The notes: generated by a model from the sequence alone, not told the origin. A stretch of DNA of 63,849 bases from Sporichthya brevicatena (GCF_039525035.1 NZ_BAAAHE010000013.1:1-63849), one strand, 5' to 3'. Positions 48,102 to 57,020 are shown, counted from the first letter of the stretch. Made by a program: numbers and translations.

Positions 48102-50141
48102 ATGTCTGCACGGTTGCGCCGTGGTCCGGGCCGGGTTCGACTGACCGCGGCCACCGCGGCACTGGCCCTCGTCGCCCTGGCGGCCGGCTGCAGCAGCGAC
48201 GACGACAAGGACGGCTCCCCCGGCGCGACCGGCGCCCCGGCCCCCGGCGGGGGCAAGGCGGCCGCGGTCAAGCTGCCCGACGGCTGCACGACCGTCGTCG
48301 ACGCCGAGACCCCGGCCGAGGTCTCGGTCGCGGTCAGCTCCGCGCTGTTCACCTCCGCCCCGGTCGTGGTCGTCGGCCCCGCGGCCGGCCCCGGCCTCGC
48401 CGACGCGACCCGGGCCGGCCGCGACGTGGGCGCCCCGGTCCTGGTCACCGACCTCACCGGGGACGGCGGGACCGGGAGCGAGACCGCCGCCCCGACCAGC
48501 GCCCCGACCGCCGCCGCCGTCTCCCTGGAGACCGACACCGCCGACTGCGCCGCCCCGCCCCCGAGCGCGGTCCCCACCGCCGACCCGAGCGCGAGCCCGA
48601 CCGCGACCGCGAGCCCGACCGCGACGCCCTCGGAGTCGGAGGCCGACTCTGAGGGGTCGGAGGAGACCGCCACCGCGTCCCTGTCGATGACCCCGGCGTC
48701 GTTCTCGGTCGCGACCGCCGGCTCCTCCAACTGCCTCGACGAGCTCGCGGAGAACGTTCCCGCCGAGGGCACCGCGACCCCCGCCCCGAGCGAGACCGCG
48801 ACGGCGACGCCGACCGAGACCGCGACGCCGACCGAGTCCCCGAGCGAGACCGCGACCCCGAGCGACACGACGACCCCGGGGACGACGGACAGCCCGACCG
48901 AGATCCCGCCGGAGGCCCCGAGCGAGACGCAGGCTCCGGTGAACGTGCCGCTCGACCCGACGGTCGCGGCGGAGATCCAGCGGCTCTCCCCCGAGGCGGT
49001 GCTGGCGACCGACGCCGCGGTGGCGGCGAAGGTCCGCGAGGCCCTGCCCGGTGTGAAGGTCGTCGAGAACGCGTCCGACCTGCCGCGGACCTCGGCCCCG
49101 GAGGGGCTGTCCGGGCTCGCGGTGCTGGTTCCCGCCGAGGAGGACCTGCGCGCCGGCGCCCTGGCCGCGCAGGCCTCGGCGACCGTCGCCGGCGCGAACG
49201 TCGTCGGCGTCACGAACGGCGACCCGCGCGCCGGCAAGTGCGCGGTGCAGGCGCTCTTCGCGGCGAAGCCGACGAAGGTCCTCGGCGTCGGGGACATCGG
49301 CTCCGCGAAGCGGCTCTCGGACCGCATGGCGGTCGTCGGCACCGGCGTCGAGCTGCCGGGCGGCGGCCAGGTGTTCTTCCCGGGCCGGCGGCTGATCGCG
49401 ATGTACGGCTACCCGGGTGCGCCGGAACTCGGCGTCCTCGGCGCGCAGGGCATCGAGGCCAGCATCAGCCGGGCGAAGGGCATCGCCGACCTCTACGACG
49501 GCATCTCCGACGTCCCGGTCATCCCCACCTTCGAGATCATCACGACCGTCGCGCAGGGCGTGCCCGGCAGCGACGGCGACTACTCGGCCGAGTCCGGCCT
49601 GGACAAGATCCGGCCCTGGATCGAACAGGCCGACGCGGCCGGCATGTACGTGATCCTCGACCTGCAGCCGGGTCGCACGGACTTCCTCACGCAGGCCAAG
49701 CGCTACGCCGAGCTGCTCAAGCACCCGCACGTCGGACTGGCGCTCGACCCCGAGTGGCGGCTCAAGCCCGGGCAGGTGCACCTGCGCCAGATCGGCAGCG
49801 TGGACTCCTCGGAGATCAACCGCGTCATCGACTGGCTCGCTGACCTGACGGCCGAGAACAACCTGCCGCAGAAGCTGCTGGTCCTGCACCAGTTCAGCCT
49901 GACGATGATCACGAACCGATCGGCCCTGGACACCTCACGGGACGAGCTCGCGCTGCTGATCCACATGGACGGCCAGGGCGAGCCGATCGCCAAGGAAGGC
50001 ACCTGGCGCATCGTCACCAACACGGTGCCGGACGAGATCTGGATGGGCTGGAAGAACTTCTACAAGAAGGACACCCGGCTCATGACCCCACGGGAGACCC
50101 TGAACCGGGAGCCGGTCCCGGTGATGATCTCCTACCAGTGA
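48102..50141 (+). CDS. Large Ser/Thr/Pro-rich surface lipoprotein
   Basis: This 679-residue exported protein has a basic N-terminus, hydrophobic core and lipobox ALAAGC (about residue 30). A first domain like cell-wall-binding/ArAE-type repeats (VVDAETPAEVSVAVSSALF, SAPVVVVGPAAGPGLA) is interrupted by about 150 residues of Ala/Thr/Pro/Ser/Glu low-complexity sequence. It resumes in AVLATDAAVAAKVREALPG. The C-terminal half looks like a TIM-barrel glycosidase-like domain (DVPVIPTFEIITTVAQGVPG, YVILDLQPGRTDFL, LALDPEWRL, VLHQFSLTMI). An enzymatic role on wall polymers is possible but the active site was not identified. Confidence 0.8.
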   Translation: MSARLRRGPGRVRLTAATAALALVALAAGCSSDDDKDGSPGATGAPAPGGGKAAAVKLPDGCTTVVDAETPAEVSVAVSSALFTSAPVVVVGPAAGPGLADATRAGRDVGAPVLVTDLTGDGGTGSETAAPTSAPTAAAVSLETDTADCAAPPPSAVPTADPSASPTATASPTATPSESEADSEGSEETATASLSMTPASFSVATAGSSNCLDELAENVPAEGTATPAPSETATATPTETATPTESPSETATPSDTTTPGTTDSPTEIPPEAPSETQAPVNVPLDPTVAAEIQRLSPEAVLATDAAVAAKVREALPGVKVVENASDLPRTSAPEGLSGLAVLVPAEEDLRAGALAAQASATVAGANVVGVTNGDPRAGKCAVQALFAAKPTKVLGVGDIGSAKRLSDRMAVVGTGVELPGGGQVFFPGRRLIAMYGYPGAPELGVLGAQGIEASISRAKGIADLYDGISDVPVIPTFEIITTVAQGVPGSDGDYSAESGLDKIRPWIEQADAAGMYVILDLQPGRTDFLTQAKRYAELLKHPHVGLALDPEWRLKPGQVHLRQIGSVDSSEINRVIDWLADLTAENNLPQKLLVLHQFSLTMITNRSALDTSRDELALLIHMDGQGEPIAKEGTWRIVTNTVPDEIWMGWKNFYKKDTRLMTPRETLNREPVPVMISYQ

Positions 50142-50159
50142 CGACTCTCTGACGCCCCG

Positions 50160-50669
50160 TCAGCGCCATCCCTCGACGCCTGTGAGGACGTCGGCGGTGG
50201 CCTGGCCAGGGCGCAGGATGCTGATCGTTCCGGTCCGCTCGACGATCGCGACGCCGACGTCGGCGTAGGACCCGATGCCCGCCCGGCGCAGGGCCGCGCG
50301 CAGGTCGTCCTCGGAGAGCTGGGCTCCCCGCAGGGCCTCGGCCAGCACCTGGCCGTCCCTCATCACCAGCACCGGTCCCCCGCCGAGCAGGCGGTCGACG
50401 CGGGGGTTGCCGAGCAGGTGCCGCGTTCCCGCGTGCAGGAGGAACAGCGTCACGAAGCCGAGCACACCGGCCGGGAGCGACGGGGTGTGCCCGAGGATGG
50501 AGCGGCCCACGATCGAGCCGAGGCACAGGCCGAGCGCGAGGTCGTAGACGGTCAGCGCGGCCACGAGGCGCCGTCCGGCCAGCCGGATCAGCACCAGCAA
50601 CGCGACGTACATGCCGATCGCGGTCAGGACGACGGCGGCGGCTTCCGGCCAGGTCAGCGAGTAGTCCAC
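50160..50669 (-). CDS. DUF421 (YetF-like) membrane protein
   Basis: This 169-residue protein has three N-terminal helices (EAAAVVLTAIGMYVALLVLI, VYDLALGLCLGSIVGRSILG, PAGVLGFVTLFLLHAGTRHL). A cytoplasmic domain with PVLVMRDGQVLAEALRGAQL and DLRAALRRAGIGSYADVGVA matches DUF421. GTG 50669 is the start. The family is linked to spore and stress envelopes in some bacteria; its function here is unknown. It is convergent with the lipoprotein gene and co-directional with the secreted hydrolase 31 bases upstream. Confidence 0.9.
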   Translation of the reverse strand: MDYSLTWPEAAAVVLTAIGMYVALLVLIRLAGRRLVAALTVYDLALGLCLGSIVGRSILGHTPSLPAGVLGFVTLFLLHAGTRHLLGNPRVDRLLGGGPVLVMRDGQVLAEALRGAQLSEDDLRAALRRAGIGSYADVGVAIVERTGTISILRPGQATADVLTGVEGWR

Positions 50670-50700
50670 GGCGCCAACTCTTTCGCACCCGCCCGAGGCG

Positions 50701-51597
50701 TCAGCGCAGCCGGGTCGCCAGCCAGCTCAGGACGAACTCGCTGACGCGCGGCCAGTACGCCGCTCCGTGCTGGTCGCCGGCGAGGACCTTCAGCGTCGAC
50801 GGGACACCGACGGCCCGCGACCTCACGGCGAACTCCCGCGCCTGTGCGGTGTCGAAGGGGCCCTCCCCCTCGGAGTGGAACAGCAGGGACGGCACGTCGC
50901 GGCGGTTCAGCGCCGCGGCGGGCGTCGCGTCCCGGTAGCGGTCCGGGCACTCGGCCGGGTCGCAGCGCAGCAGCTTGTCCTGCACGACCGCGTCCTCGAA
51001 GTTCGGCGCCTGCTTGGTCACGGTCAGCGGGTTGAGCAGACCGGAGAGGGCGACCACGCCCCGGAAGCGGTCCCGGCCGTCCCCCGCGGTCGCGACCGCG
51101 GCGGCGATGTGTCCGCCCGCGGACGAGCCGAGCAGTGCCAGGCGCCGACGGTCGATGTGAAAGCGGTCGGCGTGCCGGCGCAGGTACGCCACGGCGGCAG
51201 CGACGTCCTCGCGCTGCGCGGGCCAGCGGGCCTGCGTCGCGAGCCGGTAGTTCACCGCCACTGCCACGTAGCCCTCACGCGCGAGCTTGCGGGCGATCGG
51301 CGCCATCGACGCCCGGCTCCCCCGCGTCCACGCCCCGCCGTGGACGAGGACGACCGTCGGCAGCTTCGCGCCGGTCCGCCCCACCGCGGCGGGCGGCAGG
51401 TACACGTCGAGGGTCGACGCCGTCCCGTGGTCCCCGTAGCGGTAGGTCGCCCGGCCGGTGGTCTGCTTCGCCCGGGGCTCCGATACCGACGCCTCGGGGT
51501 CCGGCCGCCACCCGCCGGTGACGGCGTTCCCGGGCGTGGCGAGTCCGGTCAGCACCAGGGCGGCCACTACCGCCGTCCCGACGCGCGCACGCCACAT
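50701..51597 (-). CDS. Secreted alpha/beta hydrolase (carboxylesterase-like)
   Basis: This 298-residue protein has an N-terminal signal peptide (VGTAVVAALVLTGLATPGNA). The hormone-sensitive-lipase-like features are VVLVHGGAWTRGSRASM (HGGxW oxyanion loop), LLGSSAGGHIAAAVA with the nucleophile serine, FHSEGEGPFD with the acid, and GDQHGAAYW with the histidine. It probably cleaves short acyl esters outside the cell. It is upstream of the DUF421 gene on the same strand; the upstream region holds a long hairpin. Confidence 0.9.
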   Translation of the reverse strand: MWRARVGTAVVAALVLTGLATPGNAVTGGWRPDPEASVSEPRAKQTTGRATYRYGDHGTASTLDVYLPPAAVGRTGAKLPTVVLVHGGAWTRGSRASMAPIARKLAREGYVAVAVNYRLATQARWPAQREDVAAAVAYLRRHADRFHIDRRRLALLGSSAGGHIAAAVATAGDGRDRFRGVVALSGLLNPLTVTKQAPNFEDAVVQDKLLRCDPAECPDRYRDATPAAALNRRDVPSLLFHSEGEGPFDTAQAREFAVRSRAVGVPSTLKVLAGDQHGAAYWPRVSEFVLSWLATRLR

Positions 51598-51664
51598 CCG
51601 CCCGGATCCCCCTCGCGCCGCGACCCCCCGCGGCGAAGGGAATCCTGGCGGCGCGCGGACCCGC

Positions 51665-51739
51665 GCCGGACCCCGTTGCTCCCGAATGTCCGGCGTTCAC
51701 CCGAAACAAGTTCCACCGTCCGGGCGAACGGGGTCCGGC
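51665..51739 (-). terminator. Long hairpin downstream of the Gfo/Idh/MocA gene
   Basis: GCCGGACCCCGTT and AACGGGGTCCGGC pair perfectly across about 49 bases, with an inner CCCG/CGGG pair. It follows the oxidoreductase gene (stop at 51760, minus strand) and precedes the secreted hydrolase start. It may be a terminator or a structured leader. Confidence 0.5.
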
Positions 51740-51759
51740 GTGTCGTGCGGAGGCGCCGC

Positions 51760-52866
51760 TCAGTCCGCGCAGCGCTGCCGGGTCCCGGTGTCCGCGGCCG
51801 TCTGGACGGCGTCGAGCATCCGGTGCCGGCGCAGGGCGTCGGCGAAGGTCGGGGTGCGGTGACCGCCGTCGTCGAGGTCGCGGAGCAGGCCGGCGTAGGC
51901 CTGCGCGACCGTGTACGACGGGCCACCCCGACCGTGCGGTACGAGCTCGTAGCCGCCGGGGATCTCGACCGGGCTGAGGATCTTGTCGTCGCCCGTGCCC
52001 TTGAACAGCTCCACCATGCCGAACTGCAGGTGCCCGTGGACACCGACGAACACCAGCTCGCCCTTCGTCCCGCTGACGATCCAGCGGAGTTTCTGGTCGC
52101 GCGTGTTCCCGCCGCGGAAGTGGACGTTGACGACGGCGCCGCCCGCCAGGGTGCCGGTGATCGCCACCTGGTCCGGGGCGGTCATCGTCATCTCCTCGCT
52201 GGTCTCGACGTGGCGCACCGTCGGCTGACGGGTCGTCACGGTGGCGGAGACCTCGGCGAACTCGCCGAGGGTCCAGGCGAGAGCGTCGACGGCGTGCCCG
52301 ACCGGCACGGTGAGCAGGGTGGCCCCGTTCGCCGCGTCGATGAGGTACTCGCCGCCGGGACGGACCACGCCGCCCCACTCCCCGCCGACGCCGACGAGCG
52401 TCGTGGAGAGCACCTCGCCGATCTCGCCGGTCGCGACCAGGTCGGCCGCGTGCCGGATCGCCGGCGTGGCCCGCGCCTGGAGTCCGACCCAGGCGTGGAC
52501 GCCCCGCTCGGCGGCCTCGGCGGTGAGCGCCTCGGCCTCCGCGGTGCCGTTGCCGAGCGGCCACTCGCACAGAACCTTCTTGCCGTGCGCGATCGCGTGC
52601 CGCACCAGTTCCGCGTGGTACGGCACCTTGACCGTGATGACGACGAGGTCGACGTCCGGGTGCGCGGCGAGTTCGGCGGCGTCGGCGCACGCGATCGGGA
52701 CCTCGTGCGCCTCCGCCGCCGCCTGGCCGCTGGCCGCCGAACTCGCACTGGCCGCGCGGAGCTCCAGCCCGGGGATCGCGCGGATCGCCGGGACGTGCGC
52801 GGTGCCGGCCCACCCGCGGGACGCGGACAGGCCGACGATGCCGACACCCAGAGGGGCGGGGCTCAC
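51760..52866 (-). CDS. Gfo/Idh/MocA-family oxidoreductase
   Basis: This 368-residue NAD(P)-dependent dehydrogenase-like protein has the nucleotide-binding LGVGIVGLSASRGWAGTAHV, VDLVVITVKVPYHAELVRHA and KKVLCEWPLGNG (the EKP-like lysine region, here with Trp for Lys: EWP). A C-terminal GFO-type beta-sheet domain follows (NVHFRGGNTRDQKLRWIVSG, GTKGELVF). The substitution of the catalytic lysine of EKP by EWP suggests altered or lost dehydrogenase activity. GTG 52866 overlaps the ligase stop (GTGA). Its substrate is unknown; in fungi and bacteria close relatives act as Gal80-like or galactose oxidoreductases. Confidence 0.85.
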   Translation of the reverse strand: MSPAPLGVGIVGLSASRGWAGTAHVPAIRAIPGLELRAASASSAASGQAAAEAHEVPIACADAAELAAHPDVDLVVITVKVPYHAELVRHAIAHGKKVLCEWPLGNGTAEAEALTAEAAERGVHAWVGLQARATPAIRHAADLVATGEIGEVLSTTLVGVGGEWGGVVRPGGEYLIDAANGATLLTVPVGHAVDALAWTLGEFAEVSATVTTRQPTVRHVETSEEMTMTAPDQVAITGTLAGGAVVNVHFRGGNTRDQKLRWIVSGTKGELVFVGVHGHLQFGMVELFKGTGDDKILSPVEIPGGYELVPHGRGGPSYTVAQAYAGLLRDLDDGGHRTPTFADALRRHRMLDAVQTAADTGTRQRCAD

Positions 52867-54389
52867 GCCGTCCTCTCCTTGAGCAGACCCTTCTGCAGCT
52901 TGCCCGTGGCGGTGCGCGGCAGGGAGTCGCGGAACTCCCAGACCCGCGGGATCTTGAAGCCGGCGATCTTGTCGCGAAGGAACGCCATCAGCTCCTCCTC
53001 CAACTCCGGGCCGGGCGTCGCGCCGGGCGCGGCCTGGACGAAGGCCTTGACCCGCTCGCCCATCTCCGGGTCCGGGATGCCGATCACCGCGACGTCGTCG
53101 ACGGACGGGTGCAGAGCGAGGGCGTCCTCGATCTCCTGCGGGTAGATGTTCACCCCGCCGCTGATGATCATGAACGCCTTGCGGTCGGTCAGGTACAGGA
53201 AGCCTTCGGCGTCGACGTACCCCATGTCGCCGACCGTGGTCCACGTCGGGTGCTCGGGGTGCTGCGCGCCCTTCGTCTTGGTCGGGTCGTTGTGGTACTC
53301 GAACGGGAGCTCGTCGCGCTCGAAGTACACGTCCCCGGGCTCGCCGACGTCGCAGATCGAGCCGTCGTCCCGGCAGATCCGCAGTACGCCGAGCGCGGCG
53401 CGGCCGACGGTGCCCGGGTGGGCGAGCCAGTCCTGCGGGGTGACGAAGGTCAGGCCGTTGGACTCGGTGGAGGCGTAGTACTCGTGAACGATCGGGCCCC
53501 ACCAGTCGATCATCTGCGCCTTGACCTCGACCGGGCACGGCGCGGCGGCGTGGATCGCGATCTTGAGGCTGGAGACGTCGGCGGCGGAGCGCACCGACTC
53601 GTCGAGCTTGAGCATGCGGACGAAGTGGGTCGGCACCCACTGACTGTGCGTCACGCTGTACTTCTCGATGAGTTCGAGCGAGCGCTGCGCGTCGAACTTC
53701 TCCATCATCACGACCGTGCCGCCCAGGGACTGCACGCCGGCGCAGAAGCGCAGCGGCGCGGCGTGGTACATCGGCGCGGGCGAGAGGTAGACGGTCGAGT
53801 CGTCGAAGGCCCACAGCATCTTGAGCAGCGGGGTGATCACGCCCGGGTCGTCGGCCGCGAGCGTGCCGGGGATCGGCAGCTTGACGCCCTTGGGGCGGCC
53901 GGTGGTGCCGCTGCTGTAGAGCATGTCGGCGCCGCGGGGCTCGTGCGCCAGCGGCTCGGGGGTGCTGCCGGCGAGCGCGGTCTCGTAGTCGTCGTAGCCG
54001 TCGACCGTGCCGATGGCCAGCTTGAAGTCGAGCTGGGGGCAGCGCTTCGCGACCTCGGTCGCGAGGTCCGCGAGGTCGGCGTGCACGACCAGCGAGCGGG
54101 CGTTCGCGTCGTTGACGATGTAGCTCGCCTCGTCCGCGGAGAGGTTGAAGTTGATCGCGGTGACGTAGAGACCCGAGCGCATCGCCGCCCAGTAGATCTC
54201 CAGCACCTCGGCCGTGTTCGGCAGCAGCATGGCGACTCCGTCGCCGGTACGCAGCCCAGCGGCGTGCCACCACTGGGCGAGGCGGTTCGAGCGCTCGTCG
54301 AGCTCGCGATAGGTCACGGTCCTGCCGGTTCCGGCCACGATCAGGGCGGGCTTGTCCGGCGTCGTCTTCGCATGAGTTCCCGGGTACAT
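52863..54389 (-). CDS. AMP-forming acyl-CoA synthetase (FadD-like), paralogue of 824-2377
   Basis: This 508-residue ligase is close to the one in cassette 1. Both have LTY- or VTYRELDxxSxRLA-type starts, LYSSGTTGRPKGVKLPIPG, VYLSPAPMYHAAPLRF, WGPIVHEYYASTESNG and GDMGYVDAEGFLYLTDRKAF. IISGGVNIYPQEIED and RTATGKLQKG follow. It makes a CoA thioester from an acid. ATG 54389 lacks a clear ribosome binding site and may start a leaderless message. Its stop overlaps the downstream oxidoreductase gene. It is divergent from the ArsR gene 63 bases away. Confidence 0.93.
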   Translation of the reverse strand: MYPGTHAKTTPDKPALIVAGTGRTVTYRELDERSNRLAQWWHAAGLRTGDGVAMLLPNTAEVLEIYWAAMRSGLYVTAINFNLSADEASYIVNDANARSLVVHADLADLATEVAKRCPQLDFKLAIGTVDGYDDYETALAGSTPEPLAHEPRGADMLYSSGTTGRPKGVKLPIPGTLAADDPGVITPLLKMLWAFDDSTVYLSPAPMYHAAPLRFCAGVQSLGGTVVMMEKFDAQRSLELIEKYSVTHSQWVPTHFVRMLKLDESVRSAADVSSLKIAIHAAAPCPVEVKAQMIDWWGPIVHEYYASTESNGLTFVTPQDWLAHPGTVGRAALGVLRICRDDGSICDVGEPGDVYFERDELPFEYHNDPTKTKGAQHPEHPTWTTVGDMGYVDAEGFLYLTDRKAFMIISGGVNIYPQEIEDALALHPSVDDVAVIGIPDPEMGERVKAFVQAAPGATPGPELEEELMAFLRDKIAGFKIPRVWEFRDSLPRTATGKLQKGLLKERTA

Positions 54390-54444
54390 GGCTGCACGCT
54401 ATCCAAGGCGTTGCTCTTGCGTCGGCGCTGGTCCTGGTCTATAT

Positions 54445-54460
54445 ACAACCGTATGGTTGT
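54445..54460. promoter_or_regulatory. Operator ACAACC-N4-GGTTGT overlapping the ArsR start codon
   Basis: ACAACCGTATGGTTGT is a perfect inverted repeat. The ATG of the ArsR gene (54453) lies within it, and TATATA at 54440-54445 is a likely -10 box, only seven bases before the ATG. This points to a leaderless, autorepressed transcript. Confidence 0.7.
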
Positions 54461-54815
54461 AGATCAGGCCGAGGTGGATCAGCTCTTCCACGCCCTGGCG
54501 GACGCGACGCGACGCGACATCGTCCGCCGCACCCTGGACGGATCCCACTCGGTCTCCGCCCTGGCCCGCGAGTACCCGATGAGCTTCGCCGCCGTGCAGA
54601 AGCACGTGGCCGTGCTGGAGCGGGCGGGCCTGGTGACCAAGCAACGACGCGGTCGCGAGCACCTGGTGGCGGGCAACCCCGCCGCCCTCGCCGCCGCCCG
54701 CGACGCCCTGGATCGGCTCGAACTGGTGTGGCGCGACCGCGTCGCCCGAATGGCGGACCTCCTGGCCGCCGACGCTTCCGCTGACAACTCCCCCGACAAC
54801 GAGGACTTCAGATGA
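54453..54815 (+). CDS. ArsR-family helix-turn-helix regulator
   Basis: This 120-residue winged-helix protein has FHALADATRRDIVRRTLDGS, LAREYPMSFAAVQKHVAVLE (recognition helix) and LVTKQRRGREHLVAGNPAAL (wing). No metal-binding cysteines are present. This fits the ArsR subgroup that pairs with AHSA1-type SRPBCC proteins, as it does here (overlap ATGA). The operator covers its own start codon. The inducer is unknown, perhaps a ligand of the SRPBCC protein. Confidence 0.93.
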   Translation: MVVDQAEVDQLFHALADATRRDIVRRTLDGSHSVSALAREYPMSFAAVQKHVAVLERAGLVTKQRRGREHLVAGNPAALAAARDALDRLELVWRDRVARMADLLAADASADNSPDNEDFR

Positions 54816-55300
54816 CCGTCACCTCCGTGACCAAGGACGCCACCACCCGCACGATGACCCTGACCGCGGAGTTCGACGCCCCGGTCCCCCGCGTCTGGCA
54901 GCTCTACGACGACCCGCGCCGGCTGGAGCAGTGGTGGGGTCCGCCGACCTACCCGGCGACCGTCGTCGACCACGACCTGTCGGTCGGCGGGACCGTCCGC
55001 TACGTCATGACCGGGCCGGAGGGCGACAAGTCCTGCGGGTACTGGATCGTCCGCGCCGTCGACGCCCCGCATTCCCTGGAGTGGGAGAACGGCTTCGCGA
55101 CCGACGACCTCGAGCCCGACCGCTCGATGCCCGTCATGACCATGCGCATGACCCTCGCCCCGCGCCCCGGCGGCGGGACGGTGATGACGATCGCGACCGT
55201 CTTCGAGACCGCCGAGAACATGACCTGGTGCCTGGAGATGGGCATGGAGGAGGGCATGTCCTCCGCCGTCGGCCAGTGCGACGCGGTGCTCGCCGCCTGA
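54812..55300 (+). CDS. SRPBCC (AHSA1-like) domain protein
   Basis: This 162-residue START-like protein has FDAPVPRVWQLYDDPRRLEQ, WWGPPTYPATVVDHDLSVGG, GYWIVRAVDAPHSLEW and MTWCLEMGMEEGMSSAVGQC. The hydrophobic cavity fold binds small lipophilic ligands or works as a co-chaperone-like factor. Its start overlaps the ArsR stop, an arrangement seen in many actinobacteria. No enzymatic residues were identified. Confidence 0.92.
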   Translation: MTVTSVTKDATTRTMTLTAEFDAPVPRVWQLYDDPRRLEQWWGPPTYPATVVDHDLSVGGTVRYVMTGPEGDKSCGYWIVRAVDAPHSLEWENGFATDDLEPDRSMPVMTMRMTLAPRPGGGTVMTIATVFETAENMTWCLEMGMEEGMSSAVGQCDAVLAA

Positions 55301-55303
55301 GGG

Positions 55304-55654
55304 CTACTGCCGCTCGTCGTCGAGGTAGAGATCGACCTGATCGTCGTAGAAGCAGAGCAGGCCGGCGATGTCGGCGCGTTCGGCGATCGGGTCCTCGTAG
55401 CTCCACACGAGGTCGGTGTGGATGCGGCCGCCCACCGTCAGCGACCAGTAGGACGCGGTGCCCTTGTACGGGCAGCGGGTGCTCGAGTCGGTGCGCGTGA
55501 GCAGGTCGGTGCGAACGTCCTCGGCGGGCAGGTAGTAGCGCGGTGGCAGCCCGCGTTCACGCAGGACGCGGGCCCGCTTCGAGTCGGCGACGGTCACCCC
55601 GTCGACCTCGATCCGGACGCGCTGCGGGCACTCCTCGACACCGATGCGGCTCAT
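55304..55654 (-). CDS. DUF427 domain protein
   Basis: This 116-residue protein has RVRIEVDGVTVADSKRARVL, GLPPRYYLPAEDVRTDLL, STRCPYKGTASYWSL and VWSYEDPIAERADIAGLLCF, which match the DUF427 family of small beta-rich enzymes or binding proteins of unknown role. It is convergent with the SRPBCC gene with only three bases between stops, and 71 bases from the divergent YjbR-like gene. Confidence 0.92.
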   Translation of the reverse strand: MSRIGVEECPQRVRIEVDGVTVADSKRARVLRERGLPPRYYLPAEDVRTDLLTRTDSSTRCPYKGTASYWSLTVGGRIHTDLVWSYEDPIAERADIAGLLCFYDDQVDLYLDDERQ

Positions 55655-55725
55655 GCGGGGACAACGACCCGGGCGGCGGCGCGCATTCCGCGGCGCCCTC
55701 CGGCGGGGCGTACTACGGTCGGCGC

Positions 55726-56112
55726 ATGGCGACAGTTCGCGACGTCGAGAGGGTCATCGCCCGGCTGCCCGAGGTGACCGAGGGCCTGCGGTTCGGGCAC
55801 CGGACCTGGTATGTCGGCAAGAAGTCGTTCGCCTGGGTGCGCCCGTTCTCCAAGGCGGACCTCAAGCGCTTCGGCGACGAGACTCCCCCGGACGGCGACA
55901 TCCTCGCCGTCGCTACGGCGGACCTCGGGGAGAAGGAGGCGCTGCTCTCCGCGCACCCGGGTCCGCTGTTCACGATCCCGCACCTCGACAATTACCCCGC
56001 CCTCCTCGTGCACCTGAAGTCGACGCCGCCCAAGCTCCTGCGCGAGATCGTCGAGGACGGGTGGCTCGCGGTCGCCCCGCGCCAGCTCGCCGAGCAGTAC
56101 CTGCAGCGTTGA
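55726..56112 (+). CDS. MmcQ/YjbR-like DNA-binding protein
   Basis: This 128-residue protein has VERVIARLPEVTEGLRFGHR, TWYVGKKSFAWVRPF, FTIPHLDNYPALLVHL and LREIVEDGWLAVAPRQLAEQ, the CyaY-like fold of the YjbR family. The ATG at 55726 starts the conserved region; a longer frame upstream is not needed. The stop overlaps the kinase start (TTGA), so the two are coupled. Confidence 0.88.
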   Translation: MATVRDVERVIARLPEVTEGLRFGHRTWYVGKKSFAWVRPFSKADLKRFGDETPPDGDILAVATADLGEKEALLSAHPGPLFTIPHLDNYPALLVHLKSTPPKLLREIVEDGWLAVAPRQLAEQYLQR

Positions 56113-57020
56113 CGCTCGACATCCCCGACGCACTGCAACCCGCCGGCGGCACGGACCCCTGGAACGGCTGGCTCGCGGCGCTGCCCGCGCGCGCCGAGGA
56201 GCTGCTCGGCGAGTGGGCGCTGGCGGTCGACGGCGCCCCGATCGCGGGACGGCTCTCGCTCGTGGTCCCGGTCCGGACCGAGGACGGCCGGGCCGCGGTG
56301 CTGAAGGTCGGGTACCCCCACGACGACGCTGCGCTCGAGCACCTGGCGCTGCGGTACTGGGGCGGGACCGGTGCCGTGGAGTTGCTGCGCGCCGACCCGC
56401 ACCGGTTCGCGCTGCTGCTGGAGCGCGCCGGCCCGGAGGATCTGACGGAGCGTTGGGACCTGGAGGCGTGCGAGGTCGTCGGCGAGCTCTACGGGCGCAT
56501 CCACGTCCCCGCTCCCCCGCAGTTCGCGACCCTGCCCGCTCAGGTGCTGCGCTGGACCGAGCAACTGCGGACGTTGCCGGGCGGCCTGCCCCCGCGGCTG
56601 GTGGAGCAGGCGATCTCGCTGGGGACGGACCTCGCCGCCGACCCCGCGAGCGTCGGGACGCTGATCCACACCGACCTGCACTACGAGAACGTCCTCGCCG
56701 CCGACCGCGACCCGTGGCTGGTCATCGACCCCAAGCCGCTCTCCGGCGACCCCCACTACGAGATCGCCCCGATGCTGACCAACCGCTGGGACGAGGTCGC
56801 GGGCCAGGTCCGCGCCGCCGTCCGCCGCCGCTTCGACACCCTCGTCGACGTCGCCGGGTTCGCGGAGGACCGCGCCCGCGCCTGGGTGATCGTCCGGGTC
56901 GTCCACAGCGCCGCCTGGGCCCTCGCCGACGCCGCCCGGTTCGGTGGTGGAGCCGGCGGGCCCGCCGCCTCCGAGTGGCTGACCCGCTGCGTCGCCGTCG
57001 CCAAAGCCGTGCAGGGCTGA
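56109..57020 (+). CDS. Aminoglycoside/hydroxyurea kinase-like protein, APH(6) type
   Basis: This 303-residue kinase-fold protein has LLGEWALAVDGAPIAGRLSL, VPVRTEDGRAAVLKVGYP with the ATP-binding lysine, LIHTDLHYENVLAA (HxDxxxxN) and WLVIDPKPLSGDPHYEIAPM (the DPK loop). The N-terminal pattern fits the streptomycin/hydroxyurea kinase family. The start is TTG 56109, overlapping the upstream stop as TTGA. It may phosphorylate an aminoglycoside or a sugar-like metabolite; resistance should not be assumed. Three 10-bp direct repeats (GGGCTGACCA) cover its end. Confidence 0.88.
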   Translation: MTLDIPDALQPAGGTDPWNGWLAALPARAEELLGEWALAVDGAPIAGRLSLVVPVRTEDGRAAVLKVGYPHDDAALEHLALRYWGGTGAVELLRADPHRFALLLERAGPEDLTERWDLEACEVVGELYGRIHVPAPPQFATLPAQVLRWTEQLRTLPGGLPPRLVEQAISLGTDLAADPASVGTLIHTDLHYENVLAADRDPWLVIDPKPLSGDPHYEIAPMLTNRWDEVAGQVRAAVRRRFDTLVDVAGFAEDRARAWVIVRVVHSAAWALADAARFGGGAGGPAASEWLTRCVAVAKAVQG

